64,000 nt of DNA from Thermus aquaticus. Its GTDB lineage: Bacteria; Deinococcota; Deinococci; Deinococcales; Thermaceae. Every line of letters starts with the position of its first letter. Position 1 is the first letter of the stretch. The position numbers were made by a program, and so were the translations under genes. The notes beneath the pieces were generated by a model. That model saw nothing but the letters and a program-made list of their open reading frames with translations, was not told the DNA's origin and searched no databases. The DNA is taken from assembly GCF_001280255.1 (NCBI RefSeq), contig NZ_LHCI01000106.1, positions 1,279,766-1,343,765 on the forward strand. The letters are read 5' to 3'. Positions 51,343 to 62,217 of the stretch are shown here, in pieces.

Positions 51343-53316
<1,974 letters not shown>

Positions 53317-53322
53317 CGGGAA

Positions 53323-54057
53323 GTGGAACCCATCATCAAGATCCACAACCTGCACAAGTGGTTTGGCCCCCTGCACGTCCTGAAGGGCATCAACCTGGAG
53401 GTAGCCCCCGGGGAGAAGCTGGTCATTATCGGCCCCTCGGGCTCGGGGAAGAGCACCCTGATCCGCACGGTCAACCGCCTGGAGGACTTCCAGGAGGGGG
53501 AGGTGGTGGTGGACGGGCATAACGTCAAAGACGAGAAGGCCCTCCGGGCGGTGCGGCGGGAGGTGGGGATGGTCTTCCAGCAGTTCAACCTCTTCCCCCA
53601 CATGACGGTCCTGGAGAACATCACCCTGGCCCCCATGCGGGTACGGGGCTGGTCCCGGGAGAAGGCGGAGAGGAAGGCCTTGGAGCTTCTTGAGCGGGTG
53701 GGGATTCTGGACCAGGCGGGGAAGTACCCGGGGCAGCTTTCCGGGGGCCAGCAGCAGCGGGTGGCCATCGCCAGGGCTTTGGCCATGGAGCCCAAGGTGA
53801 TGCTCTTTGACGAGCCCACGAGCGCCCTAGACCCGGAGATGGTGGGGGAGGTGTTGGACGTGATGCGGGACCTGGCCCGGGGCGGGATGACCATGCTGGT
53901 GGTGACCCACGAGATGGGGTTTGCCCGGGAGGTGGCGGACCGGGTGATCTTCATGGACGGGGGGCAGATCGTGGAGGAGGGGAGGCCGGAGGAGATCTTC
54001 AGCCGCCCCAAGGAGGAGAGGACCAAAAACTTCTTGCAAAGGGTCCTGCACCACTAG
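53323..54057 (+). CDS. Amino-acid ABC transporter, ATP-binding protein
   Basis: 244 aa, GlnQ/HisP type. Walker [19 protein letters not shown] (residues ~36-53), Q loop [17 protein letters not shown], signature [19 protein letters not shown], Walker [18 protein letters not shown] loop [12 protein letters not shown] start 6 bp after the TRAP permease. It has no permease neighbour of its own, so it most likely energises the permease at 49487. Confidence 0.94.
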   Translation: MEPIIKIHNLHKWFGPLHVLKGINLEVAPGEKLVIIGPSGSGKSTLIRTVNRLEDFQEGEVVVDGHNVKDEKALRAVRREVGMVFQQFNLFPHMTVLENITLAPMRVRGWSREKAERKALELLERVGILDQAGKYPGQLSGGQQQRVAIARALAMEPKVMLFDEPTSALDPEMVGEVLDVMRDLARGGMTMLVVTHEMGFAREVADRVIFMDGGQIVEEGRPEEIFSRPKEERTKNFLQRVLHH

Positions 54058-54059
54058 GT

Positions 54060-54467
54060 ATGGAGGGGCTTTTCCGGGCCCTTTTAGACCCCAAGGGGGA
54101 CCCTGGCCTTAGGCGGCTTGGCCTCAGGCTCTACGCCCTTGGGCTTCTGGCCTTCCACGGGGTGGCTTTGGCAGTCCTGAGTTTCCTTCTGCCGCAGGCT
54201 TCCCACCCTGCCCTTTGGACCTTGGCCTTCTTAGGGGCGGGGTGGCTCTACCTCCAGGCTCAGGGATCGTTGCGGGCGGGAAAGGGGCCTTTAGCCCCTT
54301 TGCTGGCCGTGGGCCTGGGGGCCTCGGCCTTTTTCTTTCTGGGGGTGATGGGGCTTCTTTTGCGGCCTCTTGGGCTTCTCCTTTTGCCCCTTGGCCTTGG
54401 GGTTTTCCTCATCCTCCTTTGGCAGGGGGAGGGCCGGCTTTTAAGAAGACCGGGAGGAGGTCCTTGA
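54060..54467 (+). CDS. Small membrane protein of unknown function
   Basis: 135 aa with four hydrophobic segments (near residues 27-47, 53-68, 82-102, 104-122) and an Arg-rich C terminus. No recognised motif. Starts 2 bp after the ATPase stop, so co-transcribed with the transporters. Its end overlaps the convergent patatin gene by 59 bp. Confidence 0.65.
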   Translation: MEGLFRALLDPKGDPGLRRLGLRLYALGLLAFHGVALAVLSFLLPQASHPALWTLAFLGAGWLYLQAQGSLRAGKGPLAPLLAVGLGASAFFFLGVMGLLLRPLGLLLLPLGLGVFLILLWQGEGRLLRRPGGGP

Positions 54468-55269
54468 GGCGGACCTGGGCCAGGGCCTGGACCTCTTGAA
54501 GCCTTTCCCAGGCCCGTTTCTGGCCCAGCTGGTAGACCAGGGAGATCTTGCCGTGGTCAAAGGTGTCTATGGGGAAGGGGGGGTCCAGGGCGATGACCAG
54601 GTCGGCCTCCTTGAGGGCCAGCTCTTTGAGGCGGCGGCGGCTGGCCTCCCCCGCCAGGAGGGCGGCCTCGAGGGCCGTCCTGGGCGGCTCCTTGGGCGGC
54701 GGGTTGGACACGTCCACGGCCACCACCTTGGGGAAGAGGGCCCTGGCTGCCCGCACGGGCACCTTCTCCGCCACGTCTCCGTCCACCAGAAGCCGCCCTT
54801 CCCACGCCACGGGGGGAAAGAGGCCGGGGATGGCCATGCTGGCGAGGACGGCCTTGTAGACCGGGCCCCGCCTCAGGACCACGGCCTCGCCCGTCAGGAG
54901 GTCTGCGGCCTGGATGGCCAGGGGGATGGGGCTTTCCTCCAGGAGGGCATCGCCGAAGAGGGCCTTCAGGCCCTCCTCCAGCCGCCCGGCCTCGGCCAGG
55001 TGGGGGCGGCGGAGGCCCCCGAAGAGGCGGGCGAGGACCCTCAGGCCGCCTCCCTGGGCCAGGCGGGCCAGATCGGGGTCAAAGATGGCCTCGTGCACCT
55101 TGTAGGGGTCCTTGTGGCCGAAGGCGAAGCCGGCGGCGGCCAGGGCCCCCGCGGAGCTTCCCGAGAGGCCCCGGATGGGCACCTTGGCCTTTTCCAGGAC
55201 CTCGAGGACCCCGAGGTGGGCGTAGCCCCTGACACCTCCACCGCCAAGCGCCAAGGCCACGCCCCGCAT
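54409..55269 (-). CDS. Patatin-like phospholipase (RssA/NTE type)
   Basis: 286 aa. Oxyanion-hole loop GGGGVRGYAHLG at residues 9-20, nucleophile Ser39 in GSSAG, and catalytic Asp in LLVDGDVAEKVPV, so the Ser-Asp dyad is complete. A lipid acyl hydrolase in the cytoplasm or at the inner membrane. The ATG is 6 bp from a minus-strand -10 TATTCT (55281 to 55276) that overlaps the trpC -10 on the other strand. Confidence 0.9.
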   Translation of the reverse strand: MRGVALALGGGGVRGYAHLGVLEVLEKAKVPIRGLSGSSAGALAAAGFAFGHKDPYKVHEAIFDPDLARLAQGGGLRVLARLFGGLRRPHLAEAGRLEEGLKALFGDALLEESPIPLAIQAADLLTGEAVVLRRGPVYKAVLASMAIPGLFPPVAWEGRLLVDGDVAEKVPVRAARALFPKVVAVDVSNPPPKEPPRTALEAALLAGEASRRRLKELALKEADLVIALDPPFPIDTFDHGKISLVYQLGQKRAWERLQEVQALAQVRLKDLLPVFLKAGPPPAKGG

Positions 55270-55274
55270 ACCTT

Positions 55275-55281
55275 TAGAATA
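55275..55281. promoter_or_regulatory. One -10 box used on both strands (patatin gene and trpC)
   Basis: The heptamer TAGAATA contains TAGAAT on the plus strand (55275-55280), 6 bp before the trpC ATG at 55287, and TATTCT on the minus strand (55281-55276), 6 bp before the patatin ATG at 55269. Both spacings predict leaderless transcripts. The whole intergenic gap is 17 bp. Confidence 0.6.
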
Positions 55282-55286
55282 TCCGC

Positions 55287-56051
55287 ATGCGGCCCGACCT
55301 TTCCCGTGTGCCCGGGGTCCTGGGGGAGATCGCCAGGAGGCGGGCCCTGGAGGTGGCCTCCTCCCCTCTCCCCGAGCCGCCCGCCGTGCCTTCTTTCGCC
55401 CAGGCCCTGGCCCTCCCCGGCCTTTCCCTCATCGCCGAGGTCAAGCGGCAGAGCCCCTCCGAGGGCCGTATTAGGGAGGTGGACCCGGTGGAGGCCGCCT
55501 TGGCCTACGAGCGGGGCGGGGCCAGGGCCTTAAGCGTCCTCACCGAGCCCCACCATTTTGGGGGAAGCCTGGAGGACCTAAAGAGGGTGCGTCAGGCGGT
55601 GGGCCTTCCCCTCCTGCGCAAGGACTTCGTGGTGGACCCCTTCATGCTGGAGGAGGCCAGGGCCTTTGGGGCCAGCGCCGTCCTCCTCATCGTGGCCCTT
55701 CTCTCGGAGCTGACCGGGGCCTACCTAGAAAGGGCCAGGGCCCTGGGCCTCGAGGCCCTGGTGGAGGTCCACACGGAAGAGGAGCTGGAGCTGGCCCTGG
55801 AGAGCGGGGCCGAGATCCTTGGCATCAACAACCGGGACCTGGTGAGCCTGAGGGTGGACCTCGCCACCGCCCCCAGGCTGGGCCGGCTCGCCCGGGAGCG
55901 GGGCTTTGGGGGCCTTCTGGTGGCGGAGTCGGGCTACGCCAGGAGGGAGGACCTGGAGGGCTTGCACGGGCTTTTTGACGCTGTCTTGGTGGGCACAAGC
56001 CTCATGAGGAAGCCCGACTTGGCGGAGGCCGTGCGGGAGCTTGTAGGATAG
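55287..56051 (+). CDS. trpC: Indole-3-glycerol-phosphate synthase
   Basis: Ring closure of CdRP to indole-3-glycerol phosphate in tryptophan synthesis. 254 aa TIM barrel: [15 protein letters not shown] with catalytic Lys, [40 protein letters not shown] with the second Lys, [10 protein letters not shown], and the phosphate loop [14 protein letters not shown] / [10 protein letters not shown]. Not with other trp genes here; hisA follows 4 bp later. Confidence 0.95.
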   Translation: MRPDLSRVPGVLGEIARRRALEVASSPLPEPPAVPSFAQALALPGLSLIAEVKRQSPSEGRIREVDPVEAALAYERGGARALSVLTEPHHFGGSLEDLKRVRQAVGLPLLRKDFVVDPFMLEEARAFGASAVLLIVALLSELTGAYLERARALGLEALVEVHTEEELELALESGAEILGINNRDLVSLRVDLATAPRLGRLARERGFGGLLVAESGYARREDLEGLHGLFDAVLVGTSLMRKPDLAEAVRELVG

Positions 56052-56055
56052 GGCC

Positions 56056-56763
56056 ATGCTCCTGATCCCCGCCGTGGACCTAAAAGGCGGCCAGGCGGTG
56101 CGCCTCCTGGAGGGGGACCCTTCCCGGGAGACCCCCTACGGGGACCCGGTGCTGGCCGCCTTGCGCTTCCAGGAGGAGGGGGCGCGCTACCTGCACCTGG
56201 TGGACCTGGACCGGGCTTTGGGCACCGGCCACAACCGGGAGGCTGTGGAAGCGATCCGCAAGGCCCTCAGGATCCCCTTTGAGCTGGCCGGGGGGATCCG
56301 GAGCCTGGAGGCCTTGCGCGAGGCCCTGGCCCTGGGGGCGGACCGGGCGGTGGTGGGCACGGTGGCCGTGAAGGAGCCGGACCTCCTTGAGGCCATGCTG
56401 GCCGAGGCTGGCCCTGAGCGCCTGGCCGTGGCCCTGGACGCCAGGGGGCTATCGGTGGTGGTCTCGGGCTGGCAGGAAAGGGCCTCCGTCTCCGCCTTGG
56501 ACCTTCTTTCCCGGTGGGCGGCCATGGGGGTGCGCACCCTCATCTACACCGATGTGCGCCGGGATGGGACCCTCATGGGCCTGGACCTGGAGGTCGTGGC
56601 CCGGGTCCGGGAGGCCTGGCCCCACACCCTGATCGCCGGGGGTGGGATCGCCGGGCTTCAGGACCTTCTAGGCCTGAAGGCCTTGGGCGTGGAGGGGGCC
56701 ATCCTGGGCAAAGCCCTTTACGAGGGGCGAATCCGGCTTTCCGAGGCCCTGGAGGTGGTATGA
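56056..56763 (+). CDS. hisA: HisA: ProFAR isomerase
   Basis: 1-(5-phosphoribosyl)-5-[(5-phosphoribosylamino)methylideneamino]imidazole-4-carboxamide isomerase of histidine synthesis. 235 aa two-fold TIM barrel with catalytic Asp8 in IPAVDLKGGQAVRL and the second Asp in YTDVRRDGTL; phosphate loops AGGIRS and AGGGIAG. Its stop overlaps the next gene (ATGA). Separated from trpC by 4 bp, an uncommon trp-his pairing that puts two (beta-alpha)8 isomerase-fold enzymes in one operon. Confidence 0.94.
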   Translation: MLLIPAVDLKGGQAVRLLEGDPSRETPYGDPVLAALRFQEEGARYLHLVDLDRALGTGHNREAVEAIRKALRIPFELAGGIRSLEALREALALGADRAVVGTVAVKEPDLLEAMLAEAGPERLAVALDARGLSVVVSGWQERASVSALDLLSRWAAMGVRTLIYTDVRRDGTLMGLDLEVVARVREAWPHTLIAGGGIAGLQDLLGLKALGVEGAILGKALYEGRIRLSEALEVV

Positions 56764-57074
56764 AGCTTTTGGGCTGGGTGTTCCTTCTCGTGAGCCTGGG
56801 CGTGGTGGGGGCGGGGGCGTACCTCTACTACGCCTACCCCTTCTTGGAGGTGCCCTCCCCCTTGGGGCCCCTTCCCCTTTACGCCCTCCTGCCCGGGGCC
56901 TACTCTTTGGGGCTCCTGATGGGGGGGCTTTGGGCCTTGGCCCTCTGGCTTGGGGGCGTGAGGGAAAGGAGGCGGCTTGTACGGGAGATCAGGCGGCTTC
57001 AGGGGGAGGTGAACGCCCTGAAGCGGGAGAGGATAGAGGAGATCCCCAGGATCCCCGACCGGGACGAGGCATGA
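56760..57074 (+). CDS. LapA-like small membrane protein
   Basis: 104 aa: two hydrophobic helices (residues ~3-25 and ~42-68) then a charged coiled-coil tail (RERRRLVREIRRLQGEVNALKRERIEE). This two-helix plus coil plan is the LapA (DUF1049) form; in E. coli LapA works with LapB in LPS control, but Thermus lacks typical LPS, so the role is open. Overlaps hisA and recJ by 4 bp each. Confidence 0.7.
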   Translation: MKLLGWVFLLVSLGVVGAGAYLYYAYPFLEVPSPLGPLPLYALLPGAYSLGLLMGGLWALALWLGGVRERRRLVREIRRLQGEVNALKRERIEEIPRIPDRDEA

Positions 57075-59068
57075 GCCGCCTCCGCTGGCGCCTCCTTTCC
57101 CTGCCTCCTCTTCCGGAGTGGCGGGAGGTCATGGAGGCCTTCGGGGTGGGGCCTGAGGCGGCCCTGGCCCTCTGGTACCGGGGGGTGCGGCGCAAGGAGG
57201 ACCTGGACCCGCCCCTTCGCCTTCTTCCCCTAAAGGGCCTGGAAGAGGCCGTGGACCTCCTCCTGAAGGCCATACGGGAGGGAAAGAGGATCCGCGTCCA
57301 CGGGGACTACGATGCCGATGGCCTCACGGGCACGGCCATCCTGGTGCGGGGCCTCACCGCTTTGGGGGCCAGGGTCCACCCCTTCATCCCCCACCGCCTC
57401 GAGGAGGGCTACGGGGTCCTCATGGAAAGGGTGCCCGAGCACCTCGAGGCCGCCGAGGTCTTCCTCACCGTGGACTGCGGCATCGCCAACCACGCCGAGC
57501 TTAAGGAGCTCGTGGAAAACGGGGTGGAAGTCCTGGTCACCGACCACCACACGCCCAAGGAAGCCCCGCCCCCCGGGGTGGTCCTCCACCCCGCCTACAC
57601 CCCGGGCCTGGGCGAGCACCCCACGGGGGCCGGGGTGGCCTTCCTCCTCCTCTTTGCCCTTCACGAGAGGCTTGGCCTGCCCCCTCCCCTGGAGTACGCC
57701 GACCTGGCCGCTCTTGGCACCATCGCCGACGTGGCCCCCTTGTGGGGCTGGAACCGGGCCCTGGCCAAGGAGGGCCTGGCCCGTATGGCCACCTCGGCCT
57801 GGGTGGGCCTCAGGCTTCTGGCCCAGGCCGTGGGCTACACGGGCCAGGCCGACGAGGTGGCCTTCCGCATCGCCCCACGCATCAACGCGGCGAGCCGCCT
57901 GGGGGAGGCGGAAAAGGCCCTCAAGCTCCTCCTCACCGATAGCGAGGAGGAGGCGCGGGAGCTGGTGGAGGAGCTTAACCGGCTGAACGCCCGCCGCCAG
58001 ACCATAGAGGAGGCCATGCTCCGCCGCCTCCTGCCCCAGGTGGACCCGGAGGAGAGGGCCATCGTCCTTCGGGACGAGGAGGGGCACCCCGGGGTCATGG
58101 GCATCGTGGCGAGCCGCATTCTGGAGGCCACCCTTAGGCCCGTCTTCCTGGTGGCCCAGGGGAAGGGCACGGTGCGGAGCCTTGCGCCCATAAGCGCCGT
58201 GGAGGCCCTTAAGAGCGTGGAGGACCTCCTAAAGCGCTTTGGGGGGCATAAGGAGGCGGCGGGATTCGCCATGGACGAGGCCCGCTTTCCCGAGCTGAAA
58301 AGAAGGCTTCTGGAATACGCCGCTCGCTTCCCCGAGCCCGAGCTCGAGGTCCCCCTCCTGGCCCCCCTCCCCGCCCCGGGCTTTCTGGCCCAGGTCTACC
58401 GGGAGCTGGAGCTCCTGAAGCCCTACGGGGCGGGCAACCCCGAGCCCCTTTTCCTCCTCCAGGGAAGCCCGGAGGAGGCCCGCACCATGGGGGAGGGGCG
58501 GCATCTGGCCTTCCGCCTGCAGGGGGTGCGGGTGGTGGCCTGGCGCATGGGGGGGCTTGCGGTGCCCAGGGAGGTGGAGGTGGCGGGCCTCCTCACGGAA
58601 AACGCCTGGAGCGGGAGCGTGAGCTACGAGGTCCAGGCGGTCCACCTGCGGGAGCCGGGGGAGCTAGAGGGGGGCCTCACGGCCTTCGCCTTCCCCCTGA
58701 GGCTGGAAGAGGCCCTGGCCCGGGCCAGGATGGGGGAGGGGGTCTACATCCCCGGGGACAACCCGGAGGGCCTGGAATACGCCCGAAAGAAGGGCTTCCG
58801 CCTCCTCCCTCCCGAGGAGGCCCCCATCTGGCTGGGCCTTCCCCCAAACCCGGTGGCCGTGGAGCGGGTGGAGGTGGCCCTGGGCCGGGAGGCCCGGGCC
58901 CGGCTGGCCTCGCCCCCCATCCTGGCCACGCCGGCAGAAAGGCTCAAATCCCTGACCGCCCGCCGCCTCCTTCTGGCCTACGAGAGGGGGCACGCTCCCC
59001 TTTTCAGCGAGGCCCTTCTGGCCTATTGGGAGGTGAACAGTGTACAAGCAGCCGCGGGAAGCCCATGA
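57071..59068 (+). CDS. recJ: Single-stranded-DNA exonuclease RecJ
   Basis: 5'-to-3' ssDNA exonuclease of recombination and mismatch repair. 665 aa, close to the T. thermophilus protein. DHH-family motifs: HGDYDADGLTGTA with Asp79/81/83, VDCGIAN with Asp135, the name motif TDHHTP with Asp158-His-His, and the DHHA1 KRFGGHKEAAGF-like region (LLKRFGGHKEAAGFAMDE). ATG at 57071 overlaps the upstream stop; the longer frame to 56930 is overlap. The last 29 bp are shared with the next gene. Confidence 0.95.
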   Translation: MSRLRWRLLSLPPLPEWREVMEAFGVGPEAALALWYRGVRRKEDLDPPLRLLPLKGLEEAVDLLLKAIREGKRIRVHGDYDADGLTGTAILVRGLTALGARVHPFIPHRLEEGYGVLMERVPEHLEAAEVFLTVDCGIANHAELKELVENGVEVLVTDHHTPKEAPPPGVVLHPAYTPGLGEHPTGAGVAFLLLFALHERLGLPPPLEYADLAALGTIADVAPLWGWNRALAKEGLARMATSAWVGLRLLAQAVGYTGQADEVAFRIAPRINAASRLGEAEKALKLLLTDSEEEARELVEELNRLNARRQTIEEAMLRRLLPQVDPEERAIVLRDEEGHPGVMGIVASRILEATLRPVFLVAQGKGTVRSLAPISAVEALKSVEDLLKRFGGHKEAAGFAMDEARFPELKRRLLEYAARFPEPELEVPLLAPLPAPGFLAQVYRELELLKPYGAGNPEPLFLLQGSPEEARTMGEGRHLAFRLQGVRVVAWRMGGLAVPREVEVAGLLTENAWSGSVSYEVQAVHLREPGELEGGLTAFAFPLRLEEALARARMGEGVYIPGDNPEGLEYARKKGFRLLPPEEAPIWLGLPPNPVAVERVEVALGREARARLASPPILATPAERLKSLTARRLLLAYERGHAPLFSEALLAYWEVNSVQAAAGSP

Positions 59069-59603
59069 GGCGAGGGTCTACACCCGGGCCTACCGGGTGT
59101 ATGGCCTCATCTACCTGGTGCCGGGGGCGGGCACGGCCGACCTCCTGAACGCCGAAAGGGCCTACCGGCCCGTGACCGGGGCCCTCGTTTACACCCCGGG
59201 CTTTCGCCACCCGCCCGAGGCCCGAGAGCTCAAGGCCAGCACCGGGTTTCTCGCCTTGAGGAAGGAGAGGATCCAGTGGGTGGCGGGGGGAAGGCCCTCC
59301 GAGCCCCGCACCAGCCCCGGCCTTCTGGAGAGGCGCCGCCTGGCCTTCCTCTTCGGGGACTACCTCTTGGCGGGGGAGCTCCAGGTACCCAAGGGGGCGC
59401 GGCTTTCCGACTTCCTCTCCCAGGCCAAGCCCTTCCAGACCCTCCTCGAGGCCAACCTCTACGCCCTGACCCCGGATAAGCCCATCGTGGACCTGGAGCC
59501 CTTGGAGCGTTTCCCCTTCGTCACCGTGAACCTGCGCCTTGTGGAGGCCATTGCCGAGGCCCCCGGCGGGGCTCAGGATCCCAGGCTCACCCTATTTGGC
59601 TAA
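59040..59603 (+). CDS. Unrecognised protein with an internal duplication, overlapping recJ
   Basis: 187 aa from GTG at 59040. Two halves look related: residues ~18-50 (YRVYGLIYLVPGAGTADLLN) and ~108-142 (FGDYLLAGELQVPKGARLSDFL), each a beta-strand pair, P-x-G-A turn, then an A/S-D-x-L helix and a strand with ALVY or NLYAL. A module of this kind in each half suggests a duplicated small beta domain. I do not recognise the family. It ends 17 bp inside the convergent valS gene. Confidence 0.7.
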   Translation: MYKQPREAHEARVYTRAYRVYGLIYLVPGAGTADLLNAERAYRPVTGALVYTPGFRHPPEARELKASTGFLALRKERIQWVAGGRPSEPRTSPGLLERRRLAFLFGDYLLAGELQVPKGARLSDFLSQAKPFQTLLEANLYALTPDKPIVDLEPLERFPFVTVNLRLVEAIAEAPGGAQDPRLTLFG

Positions 59604-62175
59604 GGGCCTCCCGGATCCTGTCCGCCTGGGCCAGGTTCTCCTTTAGCCTCGCCTCCTCGGCCTCCACCACCTCCTTTGGGGCCTTTTCCCGGAAGCCGGG
59701 GGAGGCGAGCTTCTTCCGGCTCCTCTCCGCCAGCTCCAAAAGCTCCTTCAGGCGTTTTTCCTGGCGGCGCTTCCACTCCTCCACGTCAAGGAGGCCCTCT
59801 AAGGGCATCCTCACCGTCACCCGGGGCATGGCCTTGACCAGGGCCTTTTCCGGGCGCTCCTCTAGAAGCTCGGCCCGGGCCAGGAAGCGGAAGACGGGGA
59901 GGTTTTCCGCCACGGAGGCGGCATCCCCCTCCAAATAGACCCGGACCTCCTCCCCCTGGGGAAGCCCCGCCTCCGCCTTCAGGGCCCTGACGGCGCTCAC
60001 CGCCTGCTTGAGGACCTCAAACCGGGCCTCGGCCTCCGGGTCCTGGGGGCCGGGCTCGGGCCAGGCCTCGAGGGCCAGCTCCTCCCTGCCCGTCAGGGCC
60101 TGGTAGAGCTCGCTGGTGATGAAGGGCATGATGGGGTGGAGGAGCTTGAGGAGGGTGGCCAGGCTCTCCTCCAGAGTCCTCAGGGTGTGGGCGTTCCCAG
60201 CCTTCAGGGCGGGCTTGGAGGCCTCCAGGTACCAGTCGCAGAACTCGCTCCAGATGAGCTCGTAGACCTCCCGGGCGGCCTGGGCCAGGTCCAGGGCCTC
60301 GTAAAGAGCGGTGATCTCCTCCACGCCCCGGGCCAGGCGGCTTTTCATGAAGCGGTCCGCCAGGGTGGGGGCGTCCTCCTTGGGGCTAAAGCCCTCCCGG
60401 GAGAGGAGGACGAAGCGGGCGGCGTTGTAGAGCTTGTTGGCGAAGTTCCTGGCCATCTCCAGCCAGCGGAGGTCCAGCCTTATGTCCTGCCCCCCCGTGG
60501 CCAGGTAGGTGAGGGCGAAGCGGAGGGCGTCGGCGCCGTAGCGCTCCACCATCTCCAGGGGGTCAATGACGTTCCCCTTGGACTTGGACATCTTCTGGCC
60601 CTTCTCGTCCAGGACCAGGCCGTGGAGGAGGACGGTCTTGAAGGGCCTTTCCCCCATGAAGTGGTAGCCGGAGACCTCCATGCGGGAGACCCAGAGGAAG
60701 AGGATGTCGTACCCCGTCACCAGGACGTCCCCGGGGTAGAAGGCCTTCAGGTCCTCGGTCTTTTCAGGCCAGCCCAGGGTGGAAAGGGGCCAGAGGGCCG
60801 AGGAGAACCAGGTGTCAAAGACGTCCTCGTCCCGCTTCAGGCTTTGGCTTCCGCAGGCCTCGCAGGCCGTGGGGTCTTCCAGGTAGCTTTCCGGCTTGGG
60901 GACGTTGACCGCCCCGCAGTCCTGGCAGTACCAGGCGGGGATCTGGTGCCCCCACCAGAGCTGGCGGGAGATGTTCCAGTCCCGGACGTTCCTAAGCCAG
61001 TCCATGTTGACCTTCTTCCACCTCTCGGGGACGAAGGCGATCTCGTCCCGCTCCAGGCCCTTTAGGACCTCCTCCGCCAGGGGCTTCATCCTGAGCCACC
61101 ACTGGGGGAAGATGGCGTATTCCAAGGGGGTGCCGCAGCGGGAGCAGGTGGCGAGGGCGATGGTGTAGTCCTCTTCCTTCACCAGGTGGCCCGCCTCCTG
61201 GAAGAGGGCCACCGCCTTTTTGCGGGCCTCAAAGCGGTCAAGCCCCCTCAAGGGCTCGGGCACCCTCTCCCCCTCCATCCGGCCCTCGAGGTTGATGACG
61301 GAGACGGGCGTGAGGCCATGCCTTTCCCCGATCTCGTAGTCCAGGGGGTCGTGGGCGGGGGTCACCTTCAGGGCCCCGGTGCCGAACTCCCGCTCCACGG
61401 CGGGGTCGGCCAGGATGGGGATCCAGATGTCGGTGAGGGGGATCCGGGCCTTCTTGCCGATGAACGCCTGGTAGCGCTCGTCCTCGGGGTGGACGGCGAT
61501 GGCCTGGTCGGCGAAGACGGTCTCGGGGCGGACGGTGGCGATCTCTATGTACCCGCCCCCTTCCACCTCGTAGCGGAGGGTGTAGAGCTTGCCCGGGGTG
61601 GGTTCGGTCTCCACCTCCAGGTCCGAGAGGGTGGTCTCGCACCGGGGGCACCAGTTGACGAGCCTGGGGGCCCGGTAGGCCAGGCCCTCGTGGTAGTAGC
61701 GGCTGAAGGCGTAGCGCACCGCCCGGGAGCGGGCTTCGTCCATGGTGAAGGCCTCCCGGCTCCAGTCGGCGCTGGCTCCCAGGCGCTTAAGCTGCCGGAG
61801 GATGGTCCCCCCGGACGCCTCCTTCCACTGCCAGACTCGCTTCAGGAACTCTTCCCGCCCCAGGTCGTGCCGGGTCTTGCCCTCTTTTAAGAGGAGCCTT
61901 TCCACCACCACCTGGGTGGCGATGCCGGCGTGATCGGTGCCGGGGAGCCAGACCGCCTCAAACCCCCGCATGCGCTTGTAGCGGATGAGGGCGTCCTGCA
62001 GGGAGTTGTCCAGGGCGTGGCCCATGTGCAGGCTCCCCGTGACGTTGGGGGGCGGCATGAAGATGACGAAGGGGGGCTTGCTGCTTTTGGGGTTGGCCAC
62101 GAAGGGGTTTTCCGCCCACTTCTTGGCCCACTTGGGTTCCACGGACTTGGGGTCGTAGGCCTTGGGTAGGTCCAT
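59587..62175 (-). CDS. valS: Valyl-tRNA synthetase
   Basis: 862 aa, the length I recall for the T. thermophilus enzyme. Class I landmarks: HIGH-type PPPNVTGSLHMGHAL with HMGH at 50-53, the CP1 editing domain (GTGALKVTPAHDPLDYEIGERHGL), zinc Cys pairs (CPRCET, CSRCGTPLEYA, CQDCGAVN), KMSKS in DEKGQKMSKSKGN, anticodon-binding helices and the C-terminal coiled coil (KRLKELLELAERSRKKL). ATG at 62175 gives the conserved MDLPKAYDPKSVEPKW start; a longer frame is not homologous. A -10 TAAAGT (minus, 62191-62186) lies 10 bp upstream. Confidence 0.98.
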   Translation of the reverse strand: MDLPKAYDPKSVEPKWAKKWAENPFVANPKSSKPPFVIFMPPPNVTGSLHMGHALDNSLQDALIRYKRMRGFEAVWLPGTDHAGIATQVVVERLLLKEGKTRHDLGREEFLKRVWQWKEASGGTILRQLKRLGASADWSREAFTMDEARSRAVRYAFSRYYHEGLAYRAPRLVNWCPRCETTLSDLEVETEPTPGKLYTLRYEVEGGGYIEIATVRPETVFADQAIAVHPEDERYQAFIGKKARIPLTDIWIPILADPAVEREFGTGALKVTPAHDPLDYEIGERHGLTPVSVINLEGRMEGERVPEPLRGLDRFEARKKAVALFQEAGHLVKEEDYTIALATCSRCGTPLEYAIFPQWWLRMKPLAEEVLKGLERDEIAFVPERWKKVNMDWLRNVRDWNISRQLWWGHQIPAWYCQDCGAVNVPKPESYLEDPTACEACGSQSLKRDEDVFDTWFSSALWPLSTLGWPEKTEDLKAFYPGDVLVTGYDILFLWVSRMEVSGYHFMGERPFKTVLLHGLVLDEKGQKMSKSKGNVIDPLEMVERYGADALRFALTYLATGGQDIRLDLRWLEMARNFANKLYNAARFVLLSREGFSPKEDAPTLADRFMKSRLARGVEEITALYEALDLAQAAREVYELIWSEFCDWYLEASKPALKAGNAHTLRTLEESLATLLKLLHPIMPFITSELYQALTGREELALEAWPEPGPQDPEAEARFEVLKQAVSAVRALKAEAGLPQGEEVRVYLEGDAASVAENLPVFRFLARAELLEERPEKALVKAMPRVTVRMPLEGLLDVEEWKRRQEKRLKELLELAERSRKKLASPGFREKAPKEVVEAEEARLKENLAQADRIREALSQIG

Positions 62176-62217
62176 GCTACCCATCACTTTACCCGGGAGC
62201 GCTAGGATGGGGCTACC

